Shown: in pieces, positions 1-7,572 of the stretch
How positions within the stretch are numbered: position 1 is the first letter of the stretch
Layout: each line of letters opens with the position of its first letter
Assembly (NCBI GenBank): GCA_045807765.1
Contig: JBJMGU010000037.1
Coordinates: 1-64,000 of the forward strand
From: DATENM01 sp045807765
GTDB lineage: Bacteria; Acidobacteriota; Blastocatellia; UBA7656
Length of the DNA stretch: 64,000 bases
Reading direction: 5' to 3'
Position numbers and translations under genes: made by a program
Notes under the pieces: model-generated
Told to the model about the DNA's origin: nothing
What the model saw: the letters and a program-made list of their open reading frames with translations, nothing else
Databases searched by the model: none

Positions 1-481
1 GAAACGACTCGGCAACCAGAGTGGCATTGCTAGCACACTTCACCAAATGGCAATACTCGCGCAAGATCAAGGCGAATACGATGAAGCCCGCTGCCTGTAC
101 AATGAGAGTCTGGAGATCAAAAAGCGGCTCGGCAACCAGAGCGGTATTGCCAGCACATCACATGAATTGGGCAGGCTCGCCCAAGCACAGGGCGAGACGG
201 ACGAAGCCCGCCGCCTCTACAACGAGAGCCTGGAGATCAAAAAGCGGCTCGGCGACCAGAGCGGCATTGCCATCACACTGCACCAGTTGGCAATACTCGC
301 CCAAGCACAAGGCGAGATGGAAGAAGCCCGCCGCCTCTACAATGAGAGCCTGGAGATTGCGAAGCGGCTCGGCAACCAGAGCGGCATTGCCACCACGCTG
401 CACCAGTTGGGAAGGCTCGTAGAAATTGAAGGCAAATACATGGAAGCTAGCCGACTATTTCATGAAGCCTTGGATATCTGG
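1..481 (+). repeat. Four near-identical 120-bp tandem DNA repeats encoding TPR units
   Basis: The segment CTCGGCAACCAGAG (or GGCGACCAGAG) recurs at about positions 8, 128, 248 and 368, exactly 120 nt apart. The flanking codons are also largely conserved, including third positions. Conservation at the nucleotide level suggests recent duplication or gene conversion of the unit rather than only protein-level selection. Confidence 0.85.
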
Positions 482-550
482 GAGAGACTCAAATCGCCAG
501 ATGCGGCAATCGCGCGGCGTTCGTTAGAGCGCATACAAGGCAAAGCCTGA
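2..550 (+). CDS. Tetratricopeptide repeat protein, C-terminal part
   Basis: The frame is open to the left edge of the window, so only the C-terminus is present. It holds four consecutive 40-residue units of the pattern K-R-L-G-N/D-Q-S-G-I-A ... L-A-Q-x-Q-G-E-x-x-E-A-R-x-L-Y-N-E-S-L-E-I, followed by a diverged last helix pair ending in RIQGKA. The 40-residue spacing and the G/Y-N-E-S-L positions match the kinesin-light-chain-like TPR subclass, which forms protein-binding solenoids and is often the C-terminal part of larger NB-ARC or CHAT proteins. The N-terminal domain and therefore the function cannot be seen. An ATG at 47 is internal to a repeat and is not a credible start. Confidence 0.85.
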   Translation, partial: KRLGNQSGIASTLHQMAILAQDQGEYDEARCLYNESLEIKKRLGNQSGIASTSHELGRLAQAQGETDEARRLYNESLEIKKRLGDQSGIAITLHQLAILAQAQGEMEEARRLYNESLEIAKRLGNQSGIATTLHQLGRLVEIEGKYMEASRLFHEALDIWERLKSPDAAIARRSLERIQGKA

Positions 551-726
551 GCCAGAACATCAACCTGTATCATTCCATCGGCAATCGCCAAATAGGCAGC
601 GCGTTCAGACAGGGGCGTTGCTTGAATCATCTGCACCGGCGGGCGGCGCTTGACACGCACTACGGCAAGGCTTATAAGCCATTACCGCAATCCGTATTCA
701 TCACACCGCTTCACACGGGAGGGATT

Positions 727-2820
727 ATGCTCGCTCGTCACCGAGTCGCCGTCACCATCGTTGCGCTTTGTCTGCTGGTCAGCGCCACGCGACTGGCTTA
801 TGCCAATGGCTTCACGCTCGAACAGGTCATGTCGTCGCCGTTCCCGTCCGACCTGATCGCTTCGAAGCAAGGCGACAAGCTCGCATGGGTCTTCGATCAT
901 CTGGGCCGGCGCAATATCTGGATCGCCGAAGGGCCCGCCTTTAGCGGACGCCAGCTCACACATTACAGCGCCGACGACGGGCAAGAAATCACCGAGCCGG
1001 TCTTTTCACCTGACGGCAACTGGATCGCTTACGTGCGCGGCGGCGAGGCGAACAGCGACAAAGACATTCCCAATCCGACCAGTGACCCGGCGGGCGCGCA
1101 CCAGGAAGTCTGCGCCGTCAACGCGCGCACCGGCGTCGTTGTGAAGATGGGCGAAGGCAGCGCGCCGATCTTTTCGCCGCGCGGCGATCAGCTCATCTTC
1201 ACTAGCGAAGGCCATCTCTGGTCAGCCGCCTTGCCTGTGCCGCCGCGAAAGACTGCCACGGAGCCGAAAAAGCTCTTCGAGATTCGCGGCCACGTCGAAT
1301 CGCCTGTGTGGTCGCCGGACGGCTCATTGCTGGCGTTCGTTTCTGCCCGCGGCGATCACAGCTTTATCGCCATCTTCAATCCCAAGCAAGCGAGCATACG
1401 CTTTCTTGAGCCGAGCATAGACCGCGACATCGAGCCGCGCTGGTCGCCGGATGGGCGTAGCCTGGCTTACATTCGCCTGCTTAATGTCGCCGATGTCCTT
1501 TCCGCCGACCGCGAGCGCTTGCAGCCCTGGGCCATCCGCGTCGTTGAAGTCGCAAACGGCAAGGGGCGCGAGGTCTGGCGTTCGGGTGAAACCGAAGCAG
1601 ATTCATTTTCGCAACTGCCGCTGGGTAACAATATCCTGCAATGGGCGGCGGGCGACCGGCTGGTCTTTGCATCAGAGAAAGACGGCTGGGCGCACCTCTA
1701 CGCCGTCGCTTCGACGGGCGGCGCAACAACTTTGCTGACGCCCGGCGCTTACGAGGTTGAAAACGTCGCATGGTCGCCCGACCGCTCGTTTATGGTGGTG
1801 TCGGCAAACAAAGCCGACATCGATCACCGCCATCTCTGGCGCGTCAATGTCGCGGGCGGCGACGTTCAGGGGATCACCACCGACGAAAACAGCATCGAGA
1901 TGGGGCCGGTCATCGTCGGTGGCGGCCAGCGGCTCGCCTTCCTGCACGCGACAGCGTTCTACCCGTTCCTGCCTTACATCGCCGACATCAAAGGCAAAGG
2001 CACCAAAGCGCTGGCGGGCAACGTCTTGCCGGGTGATTTTCCTTACAATGATCTGATTGAGCCCGAAGTGGTCACTTTCAAAGCGGCAGACGGGCTGGAG
2101 ATTCACGGCCAGTTGTTCAAGCCGAAAAACCTGCAAGGCCGCGCCCCGGCGGTCGTCTTCATGCATGGCGGGCCGATTCGCCAGATGCTCCCCACCTGGC
2201 ACTACAATTACTATTACCACAACGCCTACGCGATGAATCAATACCTGGCGAGTCGCGGTTATCTGGTCTTGTCGGTGAATTATCGCAGCGGCATCGGCTA
2301 CGGTCGCGCTTTTCGCGAAGCCAAGCATCGCGGGCCGCGCGGCGCCAGCGAGTATCAAGACGTTGTCGCCGCCGGCAAGTATCTGAAAGCCCGCGACGAC
2401 GTGGAAGGCAAACACATTGGCCTGTGGGGCGGCTCGTATGGCGGCTATCTGACGGCGATGGGACTGGCGCGCGATTCCGACCTGTTTGCGGCAGGCGTTG
2501 ACCTGCACGGCGTTCACGATTGGAGCCGCAGAGTAGGCGCGTCGCCGTGGGCGACGGGCGAGCTGGTTAAGCTGGGCCGCGAGTCATCGCCTCTGGCGTC
2601 GGTCGAAAAATGGAAATCGCCGGTGCTGCTGATTCATGGCGACGATGACCGCAACGTCGCCTTCAATCAGACGGTCGAGCTGGTGCGCCGCCTGCGCGAG
2701 CGCCACGTCGAGTTCGAGCAACTGGTCTTTCCCGACGACGTTCACGACTTCCTGCGCCATGAAAACTGGCTGCGCGCTTATCACGCCGCCGCCGATTTCT
2801 TCGACCGCAAGCTGAAGTGA
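727..2820 (+). CDS. S9 family prolyl oligopeptidase/acylaminoacyl peptidase, secreted
   Basis: A 697-residue exopeptidase/oligopeptidase of family S9. The ATG at 727 gives a signal peptide (positive start, then VAVTIVALCLLVSATRLAYA) with GGGAGG just upstream; a longer frame from a TTG at 622 would bury this signal. Residues ~25-420 form a beta-propeller with repeated SPDG motifs (F/WSPDGN/S). Residues ~440-697 are the alpha/beta-hydrolase domain with the nucleophile in GGSYGGY (Ser near 570), Asp in GDDDRN (near 640) and His in DVHDF (near 674). It probably degrades peptides in the periplasm or outside the cell. It is convergent with the methyltransferase, with a 10-bp gap. Confidence 0.92.
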   Translation: MLARHRVAVTIVALCLLVSATRLAYANGFTLEQVMSSPFPSDLIASKQGDKLAWVFDHLGRRNIWIAEGPAFSGRQLTHYSADDGQEITEPVFSPDGNWIAYVRGGEANSDKDIPNPTSDPAGAHQEVCAVNARTGVVVKMGEGSAPIFSPRGDQLIFTSEGHLWSAALPVPPRKTATEPKKLFEIRGHVESPVWSPDGSLLAFVSARGDHSFIAIFNPKQASIRFLEPSIDRDIEPRWSPDGRSLAYIRLLNVADVLSADRERLQPWAIRVVEVANGKGREVWRSGETEADSFSQLPLGNNILQWAAGDRLVFASEKDGWAHLYAVASTGGATTLLTPGAYEVENVAWSPDRSFMVVSANKADIDHRHLWRVNVAGGDVQGITTDENSIEMGPVIVGGGQRLAFLHATAFYPFLPYIADIKGKGTKALAGNVLPGDFPYNDLIEPEVVTFKAADGLEIHGQLFKPKNLQGRAPAVVFMHGGPIRQMLPTWHYNYYYHNAYAMNQYLASRGYLVLSVNYRSGIGYGRAFREAKHRGPRGASEYQDVVAAGKYLKARDDVEGKHIGLWGGSYGGYLTAMGLARDSDLFAAGVDLHGVHDWSRRVGASPWATGELVKLGRESSPLASVEKWKSPVLLIHGDDDRNVAFNQTVELVRRLRERHVEFEQLVFPDDVHDFLRHENWLRAYHAAADFFDRKLK

Positions 2821-2830
2821 GCGGGCCGAC

Positions 2831-3610
2831 TTACTCGCGCCGCGCCGCAACGCGCAGGCGGCAATAGTCGGCGTACCAGGTGCCATCGCGGAACCATGCG
2901 GGGCGCAAAGCGTCTTCGGCGGCGGTGATAATCTCGGCATGTCGCTCGGCGGCTACCTGACTCATAAAGTGATCGCTGAATACCGCCAGCCAATCGCGCA
3001 AGCCTGCGGCGCCGCCTTCAAGCGCCGTTGGGCGCTCGAACCATGCGGCAAATGTCACCCTGAAGCCGATGCCTTCGAGCAGCGAAGCATATTCTCCGAC
3101 GGTCGGGAAGTAATAATAAGGCTCATCACTGACGGCGTAACCGGCCTGTTGGATGGCATGACGCAAGGCGGTTTCGATGCTGCGGATGTTGCCCTGACCG
3201 CCAAACTCGGCGACGAAGCGCCCGCCGCGCCGCAACGCTTGATAAACGGAAGCGGTGACCGCTGGCTGGTCTTTCATCCAGTGAATCGCCGCGTTTGAAA
3301 AGACCGCGTCGAACGGCTCGTCGAAGCGCCGGCGTTCGTCGAAGCGCAGGCGCTCGGCGTCGGCGACCTCGAATCGCAGGCGCGGATAATTCCGCCGCGC
3401 CGTCGCAATCATCTCCGCCGAGCGATCAAGGCCGATGACTTCAGCGCCGCGCGCGGCAATCTGCGCGGTCAGATGGCCGGTGCCGCAGCCCAGATCGAGA
3501 ATGCGCTCGCCCGCTTCAGGCGCGAGCAATTCAATCACCCCAGCGCCGTGCTTCCAGACGAATGAATAGGCGTCGTCATAACGCGATGCATCCCATTGCT
3601 TGTCGGTCAC
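2831..3610 (-). CDS. Class I SAM-dependent methyltransferase
   Basis: A 259-residue protein starting at GTG. Motif I is ILDLGCGTGH near residue 38, followed by an acidic motif II (GLDRS) and a motif similar to AVFSNAAIHWM near residue 100, the pattern of UbiE/trans-aconitate (Tam)-type methyltransferases. The opening residues KQWDASRYDDAYSFVWKHG also resemble Tam-like enzymes. The small-molecule substrate cannot be determined. It lies 9 bp downstream of the dehydrogenase on the same strand and is likely co-transcribed with it. Confidence 0.88.
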   Translation of the reverse strand: MTDKQWDASRYDDAYSFVWKHGAGVIELLAPEAGERILDLGCGTGHLTAQIAARGAEVIGLDRSAEMIATARRNYPRLRFEVADAERLRFDERRRFDEPFDAVFSNAAIHWMKDQPAVTASVYQALRRGGRFVAEFGGQGNIRSIETALRHAIQQAGYAVSDEPYYYFPTVGEYASLLEGIGFRVTFAAWFERPTALEGGAAGLRDWLAVFSDHFMSQVAAERHAEIITAAEDALRPAWFRDGTWYADYCRLRVAARRE

Positions 3611-3619
3611 GGTCGGCCT

Positions 3620-4444
3620 TCACAATCCGCCGGCGACTTCAAGCACCTGGCCTGAGACATAATCCGAAAACGGCGAAGCGAAGAAGAAGATCGCCCCCGC
3701 GGCCTCTTGAGCGGTGCCGGCGCGGCCCATCGGGATCATCGGTGTGGTGCGCGAGAGCCGCTCGCCGGGGATGCCAAGCGCAATCTCTGTGTCACCGCGA
3801 TGAATCGTTTCGCCCTTCTCTTTGGCCTGCGTCAGCCGCGTATCGATGCGCCCGAAAGCGACAGCGTTCACCTGAATGTTGAACTGGCCCCATTCTTTGG
3901 CGAGAGTTTTGGTCAAGCCGATGACGCCGGCCTTACCCGAAGCATAATTCGCCTGGCCGGCATTGCCGCGCGTTCCCGAAGTCGAGCTGACGTTGATGAT
4001 CTTGCGGGCGCGCGCCGCGCCGTGTTCCGTATGTTCGAGCTTGGCGGTCTCGCGCAGGTAAGCCGAGGCGGCGCGGATGATGCGAAACGGCGCGGTCAGG
4101 TGGACGGCGAGAATGGCTTCCCACTGCTCGTCGCTCATCTTATGAATGACCGCGTCCCAGGTGTAGCCGGCGTTGTTGACGATGATGTCGAGGCCGCCGA
4201 ACTTGTCCACCGCGCCGCTGACGATCAGATCGGCAAAGGCGCGGTCAGTGACATCGCCGACAACGCTGATGGCTTCGCCGCCTGCCGCGCGAATGGCTCC
4301 CACAGCCTCTTCGGCGGGAACGGGGTCAATATCGCTTAACACGACGCGCCCCCCGTGAGCGGCGAACAGCTCCGCCGCGGCGCGCCCGATACCGCGCCCC
4401 GCGCCGGTGATGATGGCAACTTTTCCTTCAAGCAATCGCTCCAT
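3620..4444 (-). CDS. Short-chain dehydrogenase/reductase, FabG-like
   Basis: A 274-residue NAD(P)-dependent oxidoreductase of the classical SDR family. The start at 4444 (MERLLEGKVAIITG) is chosen because AGGAGG lies 8-9 nt upstream and the Rossmann fold begins immediately; a longer open frame exists but has no family similarity. Seen: the cofactor motif TGAGRGIG near residue 13, NNAG near 95, catalytic S..Y..K (INVSSTSG ... NYASGK) near 165-185, and the FabG-like end GQVLEVAGG. A ~15-residue insertion (around LEHTEHGAARA) precedes the catalytic serine. It probably reduces 3-oxoacyl or related carbonyl substrates; the presence of CoA ligases and a crotonase nearby fits acyl metabolism, but the substrate is not proven. 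Confidence 0.9.
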   Translation of the reverse strand: MERLLEGKVAIITGAGRGIGRAAAELFAAHGGRVVLSDIDPVPAEEAVGAIRAAGGEAISVVGDVTDRAFADLIVSGAVDKFGGLDIIVNNAGYTWDAVIHKMSDEQWEAILAVHLTAPFRIIRAASAYLRETAKLEHTEHGAARARKIINVSSTSGTRGNAGQANYASGKAGVIGLTKTLAKEWGQFNIQVNAVAFGRIDTRLTQAKEKGETIHRGDTEIALGIPGERLSRTTPMIPMGRAGTAQEAAGAIFFFASPFSDYVSGQVLEVAGGL

Positions 4445-4495
4445 CGTTGAGCCTCCTGTCGAATGAGAAATGATCGCGCCGAGTCTATCACAGCA

Positions 4496-4524
4496 TTGCC
4501 CAATGTTCACCGCTCGAATATGAT
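4496..4524 (+). promoter_or_regulatory. Candidate sigma-70 promoter for the nucleotidyltransferase gene
   Basis: TTGCCC at 4496 and TATGAT at 4519 are separated by 17 nt, giving a plausible promoter 34 nt upstream of the ATG at 4558. It lies in the 113-bp divergent region shared with the dehydrogenase gene. Confidence 0.4.
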
Positions 4525-4557
4525 TTGTCTTCAGAAACTCAACCGGAGGAGCGAACC

Positions 4558-5307
4558 ATGAAAGGCATCGTTCTGGCGGGCGGACTCGGCACCAGACTGT
4601 CGCCATTAACTCGAATTACGAACAAACATTTGCTTCCTGTTTTCGACCAACCAATGATCCACTATCCCATCCGCTGCCTGGTCGAAGCCGGCATCAAAGA
4701 CATTCTCGTCGTCACCGGCGGCAACAGCGCCGGCGACTTTTTGAAGCTGCTGCGCAACGGCGCCGAGTTCGGTCTCAGCCGTATTCATTACGCTTATCAG
4801 GAAGGCGAGGGCGGCATTGCGGCGGCGCTAGGGCTTGCCGAAGACTTCGCCGACCGCGAGCCGATCTGTGTCGTCCTCGGTGACAACATTCTCGAAAACA
4901 GCATCGCCGGCTTCGCTAAGAAATTCCGCCACCAGGGCTCGGGCGCAAAGATTTTGCTGAGCGAAGTGCCCGACCCGCACCGCTTCGGCGTGCCGGTGAT
5001 CGAAGACGGGCGCATCCTGCGCATCGAAGAGAAGCCTGCCGATCCGAAATCGCCTTACGCCGTTATCGGCGTCTATATGTATGACAACCGCGTCTTCGAC
5101 ATCATCAAGACGTTGAAGCCGAGCGGGCGTGGCGAGCTAGAGATCACCGATGTGAATAACCAGTACATCGAGTGGGGCGACCTGTCGTGGGATATCATTG
5201 AAGGATGGTGGACGGACGCCGGCACCTTTGACAGCCTGCTGCACGCTTCGAATCTGGTCGCCGAAAAGCGCGACGCCAAAACAACCCGGAGCGCCAGCGG
5301 CAGCTAG
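4558..5307 (+). CDS. Sugar-phosphate nucleotidyltransferase (RmlA-like, short form)
   Basis: A 249-residue nucleotidyltransferase. The ATG at 4558 is preceded by CCGGAGGAGC. It has the N-terminal signature LAGGLGTRLSPLT, the metal-binding VVLGDNILE near residue 105, IEEKP near 160, and the RmlA-type block GRGELEITDVN ... WWTDAGTFDSLL near 200-235. The family transfers a nucleotide to sugar 1-phosphates, typically making dTDP-glucose for rhamnose-type envelope sugars. It is shorter than classical RmlA (about 290 residues) because the C-terminal allosteric/dimer segment is absent, which is common in this subgroup. No other sugar pathway gene is adjacent, so the exact sugar is uncertain. Confidence 0.88.
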   Translation: MKGIVLAGGLGTRLSPLTRITNKHLLPVFDQPMIHYPIRCLVEAGIKDILVVTGGNSAGDFLKLLRNGAEFGLSRIHYAYQEGEGGIAAALGLAEDFADREPICVVLGDNILENSIAGFAKKFRHQGSGAKILLSEVPDPHRFGVPVIEDGRILRIEEKPADPKSPYAVIGVYMYDNRVFDIIKTLKPSGRGELEITDVNNQYIEWGDLSWDIIEGWWTDAGTFDSLLHASNLVAEKRDAKTTRSASGS

Positions 5308-5323
5308 CCCGCTTCGCCGGCGC

Positions 5324-6091
5324 TCATTCTTTCGCCTTGTTGCCTGCCAGCACTTCAGCCGAGGCCGTGGCGGTCTCGGCTCCGAGCCATGAGTCGAGCA
5401 CCGGCTCGTTCTGATTGCTCACCGCATCTTCAATCTGAGCCAGGGCGGCGGCGCGCATCTGGCGCTTGATGCGCCCGAAACTGGCGCGCGGCAACCCGGC
5501 CATCTCTTCGGCAATCTCCCTGGCCCGCGCCAACAACTGCTCCGCCGGCTGCAACTCGTCTATCAAGTCTTGCTCAAGCGCCTGCTGCGGGTTGACGTTG
5601 CGCGCCAGCAGCACGGCACGGCGCGCCGCGGGCCTCGACAATTCGCTCTGCACAACAGCCATCGGCGCGACGGGAAAGACGACGCCGACGCGCGCTTCGG
5701 TCAAACCAATTTTGTAATCGCCCGCCGCCGCGATGCGGTAATCGCAGCAGAGCTGGACGATCACGCCGCCGGCAATTGAATGGCCGTTGACCGCGGCGAC
5801 GACCGGCAGCGGCAGGCCATACAATCGCCCGACCATGCGGTTCAACTCGCTCGCAAGCAATCGCTGCTCGGCGGCGCTGTAGGTGGGCACGGCTTTCAAG
5901 TCCAGCCCTGCGGAAAAGAACCGTCCCGTGCCGGTGACAATCAGCGCGCGAATGTCGGCGTTGGTTTCAAGCCCGGCAAAGGTATCACCAAGCGCTGTCA
6001 GCAACTGCAAGTCTAAGGCGTTCGCGGGCGGGCGATTGAGCCGCAGGATTGCGATGCCGGCGTCGGTTTCAAGCTGAATCATTTCGCTCAT
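5324..6091 (-). CDS. Enoyl-CoA hydratase/isomerase family protein
   Basis: A 255-residue crotonase-fold protein. Start at MSEMIQLE (6091); an upstream in-frame start lies inside an intergenic repeat and is less likely. Seen: RLNRPPANALD near residue 20, FSAGLDLK near 62 and AAVNGHSIAGG near 100, which form the CoA-binding pocket and oxyanion hole. The usual catalytic glutamates of true hydratases are not clear: the region after the oxyanion hole reads LTEARVGVVFP, so the activity may be an isomerase or another crotonase reaction. It is downstream of two permease genes on the same strand, separated from them by a palindromic repeat. Confidence 0.85.
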   Translation of the reverse strand: MSEMIQLETDAGIAILRLNRPPANALDLQLLTALGDTFAGLETNADIRALIVTGTGRFFSAGLDLKAVPTYSAAEQRLLASELNRMVGRLYGLPLPVVAAVNGHSIAGGVIVQLCCDYRIAAAGDYKIGLTEARVGVVFPVAPMAVVQSELSRPAARRAVLLARNVNPQQALEQDLIDELQPAEQLLARAREIAEEMAGLPRASFGRIKRQMRAAALAQIEDAVSNQNEPVLDSWLGAETATASAEVLAGNKAKE

Positions 6092-6111
6092 CGTTCTATC
6101 CAGAGGAAAGC

Positions 6112-6205
6112 AACCACCGATGAACACCGATGAACACCGATGGAAGAAAGAGTAAAATACACATTGTCTCTTTATCTGTGTTTATCTGTGTTCATCTGTG
6201 GTTTC
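6112..6205 (-). repeat. Intergenic palindrome with 10-nt tandem units in both arms
   Basis: Left arm 6112-6146 consists of tandem TGAACACCGA units (6121-6130 and 6131-6140 identical, plus AACCACCGA). Right arm 6168-6205 is the imperfect complement made of TTTATCTGTG, TTTATCTGTG and TTCATCTGTG. The loop is about 21 nt of AT-rich sequence. The right arm runs to the stop codon of the permease gene, so the hairpin would form directly 3' of it. Confidence 0.85.
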
Positions 6206-7472
6206 ATTCATGTCGCAGCGCGGTGATGGGGTCGAGGCGCGCCGCTTTCATCGCCGGCCACAGGCCGAAGACCAGGCCGACCGTCACCGAGCCAAAGAAA
6301 CCGAAGGCCGCCGCCCACAGCGGAATCACCATGTAGAGCGCCGGCACCAGCAGCGTTACCAGCTTCGCAAAGCCCCAGCCGATTAACAGGCCGGCCAGCC
6401 CGCCTATCCCTGTCAGCGTCACGGCCTCGGTCAAAAACTGCCAGATGATGTCCGCGCGCTTGGCGCCGACCGCTTTGCGAATGCCGATCTCTCTGGTGCG
6501 CTCGGTCACCGCCACCAGCATAATGTTCATCACGCCGACGCCGCCGACGATGAACGCCACCATAGACATGATGATCATCACGACAAAGACCAGACGCACG
6601 ATGTCGTCAAAGGTTGAGATGAACGATTCGGGCGTGCCGACCTCAAAGTTGTTCTCCTGCGCGAGCGACACGTTGCGGCGGCGGCGCAGCACCTGTTCAA
6701 TGCTCCGTATGCCTTCCTGCATTCGCCCTTCGCGCATGCGGACGATGATGAAATGATCGTCCACGGTGGGGTACATCTTGTGGAAGGTGTAATAGGGCAC
6801 GAAGACGTCGTTGTCTTCCTGGTTCTCGGAGCCGAACGGCCCGGCCTTCTGCTTCTTGACGGTGCCGACGACAGTGAACTCCTGGCCGCCGACGTTGATC
6901 GTCTTGCCAATGGGGTCTTCGCCGGGAAAGAGCGCTTCGACAATATTGAAAGCCAGCACACAGACATAAGCGCGATGCTCGTTTTCAGAGTCGGTGAAAT
7001 AGCGGCCCTCGTCGACCGGAACATTCATGACCAATTCCGCGACCGGGAAGTTGCCGACGAGGCGTGTGCGGCGGGTGACGTGATCTTTATAGCGCGCTTC
7101 GGGCGGCAGCGGCGGCACTTCGCCGGGCAACGGCAGGCCGTAGATCAAGCCGGCGTAAACGTGCTCGACCGCCGCCACTTCGTCATGGATGGCCAGTGCG
7201 TCGTCGAGCGTTAGCGGCTTGCGATTGAGAACTTCAGCAGGCGGGCGGCTGGTCATAATGAACGGGTAGCGCCAGACGTAGACGTTGCGCGTGCCGAAGC
7301 TCTCGGCCTGATCCAGCACCGACTGGCGAAAGCCGTTCAGCACCGCCGCCATAGCCACAATTACCAGCACGCCGATGAAGACGCCGAGGATCGTCAGCGC
7401 GGCGCGGAACTTGTGCGACGAGAGTGTCTCCATCGCCAGCCGCGTGTTCTCTTTGATGCTCGAAAAATTCAT
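6204..7472 (-). CDS. MacB/FtsX-type ABC transporter permease
   Basis: A 422-residue inner-membrane permease. After a short cytoplasmic start comes a transmembrane segment (FRAALTILGVFIGVLVIVAM), then a MacB-like periplasmic domain (about residues 45-280), and three C-terminal membrane helices that include the signature ERTREIGIRKAVGA near 330. The family works with an ATPase (MacB/LolD type) to drive mechanotransmission across the periplasm for export or lipoprotein handling. The matching ATPase gene is not within view. Its ATG follows directly on a palindromic repeat with no recognisable Shine-Dalgarno sequence, so translation may depend on the upstream permease. Confidence 0.9.
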   Translation of the reverse strand: MNFSSIKENTRLAMETLSSHKFRAALTILGVFIGVLVIVAMAAVLNGFRQSVLDQAESFGTRNVYVWRYPFIMTSRPPAEVLNRKPLTLDDALAIHDEVAAVEHVYAGLIYGLPLPGEVPPLPPEARYKDHVTRRTRLVGNFPVAELVMNVPVDEGRYFTDSENEHRAYVCVLAFNIVEALFPGEDPIGKTINVGGQEFTVVGTVKKQKAGPFGSENQEDNDVFVPYYTFHKMYPTVDDHFIIVRMREGRMQEGIRSIEQVLRRRRNVSLAQENNFEVGTPESFISTFDDIVRLVFVVMIIMSMVAFIVGGVGVMNIMLVAVTERTREIGIRKAVGAKRADIIWQFLTEAVTLTGIGGLAGLLIGWGFAKLVTLLVPALYMVIPLWAAAFGFFGSVTVGLVFGLWPAMKAARLDPITALRHE

Positions 7473-7475
7473 AAG

Positions 7476-7572
7476 TCAGGGGTCCGGGGTCAGGGGCTGG
7501 GGGCTAGTAGGAACAGGCGCGAAGCGCTTGCGGTTTCCCGCTAGTCCCTAGCCCCCAGTCCCTAGCCCCTAT
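7476..7572 (-). repeat. Intergenic palindrome built of GGGACTA/GGGGCTA heptads
   Basis: The right arm 7541-7571, read on the minus strand, is four 7-nt units alternating GGGGC-TA and GGGAC-T(A/G). The left arm 7478-7510 is a more degenerate complement; the best-paired core is 16 nt with one mismatch (7492-7507 against 7548-7563). The TAG stop codon of the upstream permease is itself part of the repeat. The loop contains a small secondary hairpin around GCGAAGCGC. Confidence 0.85.
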
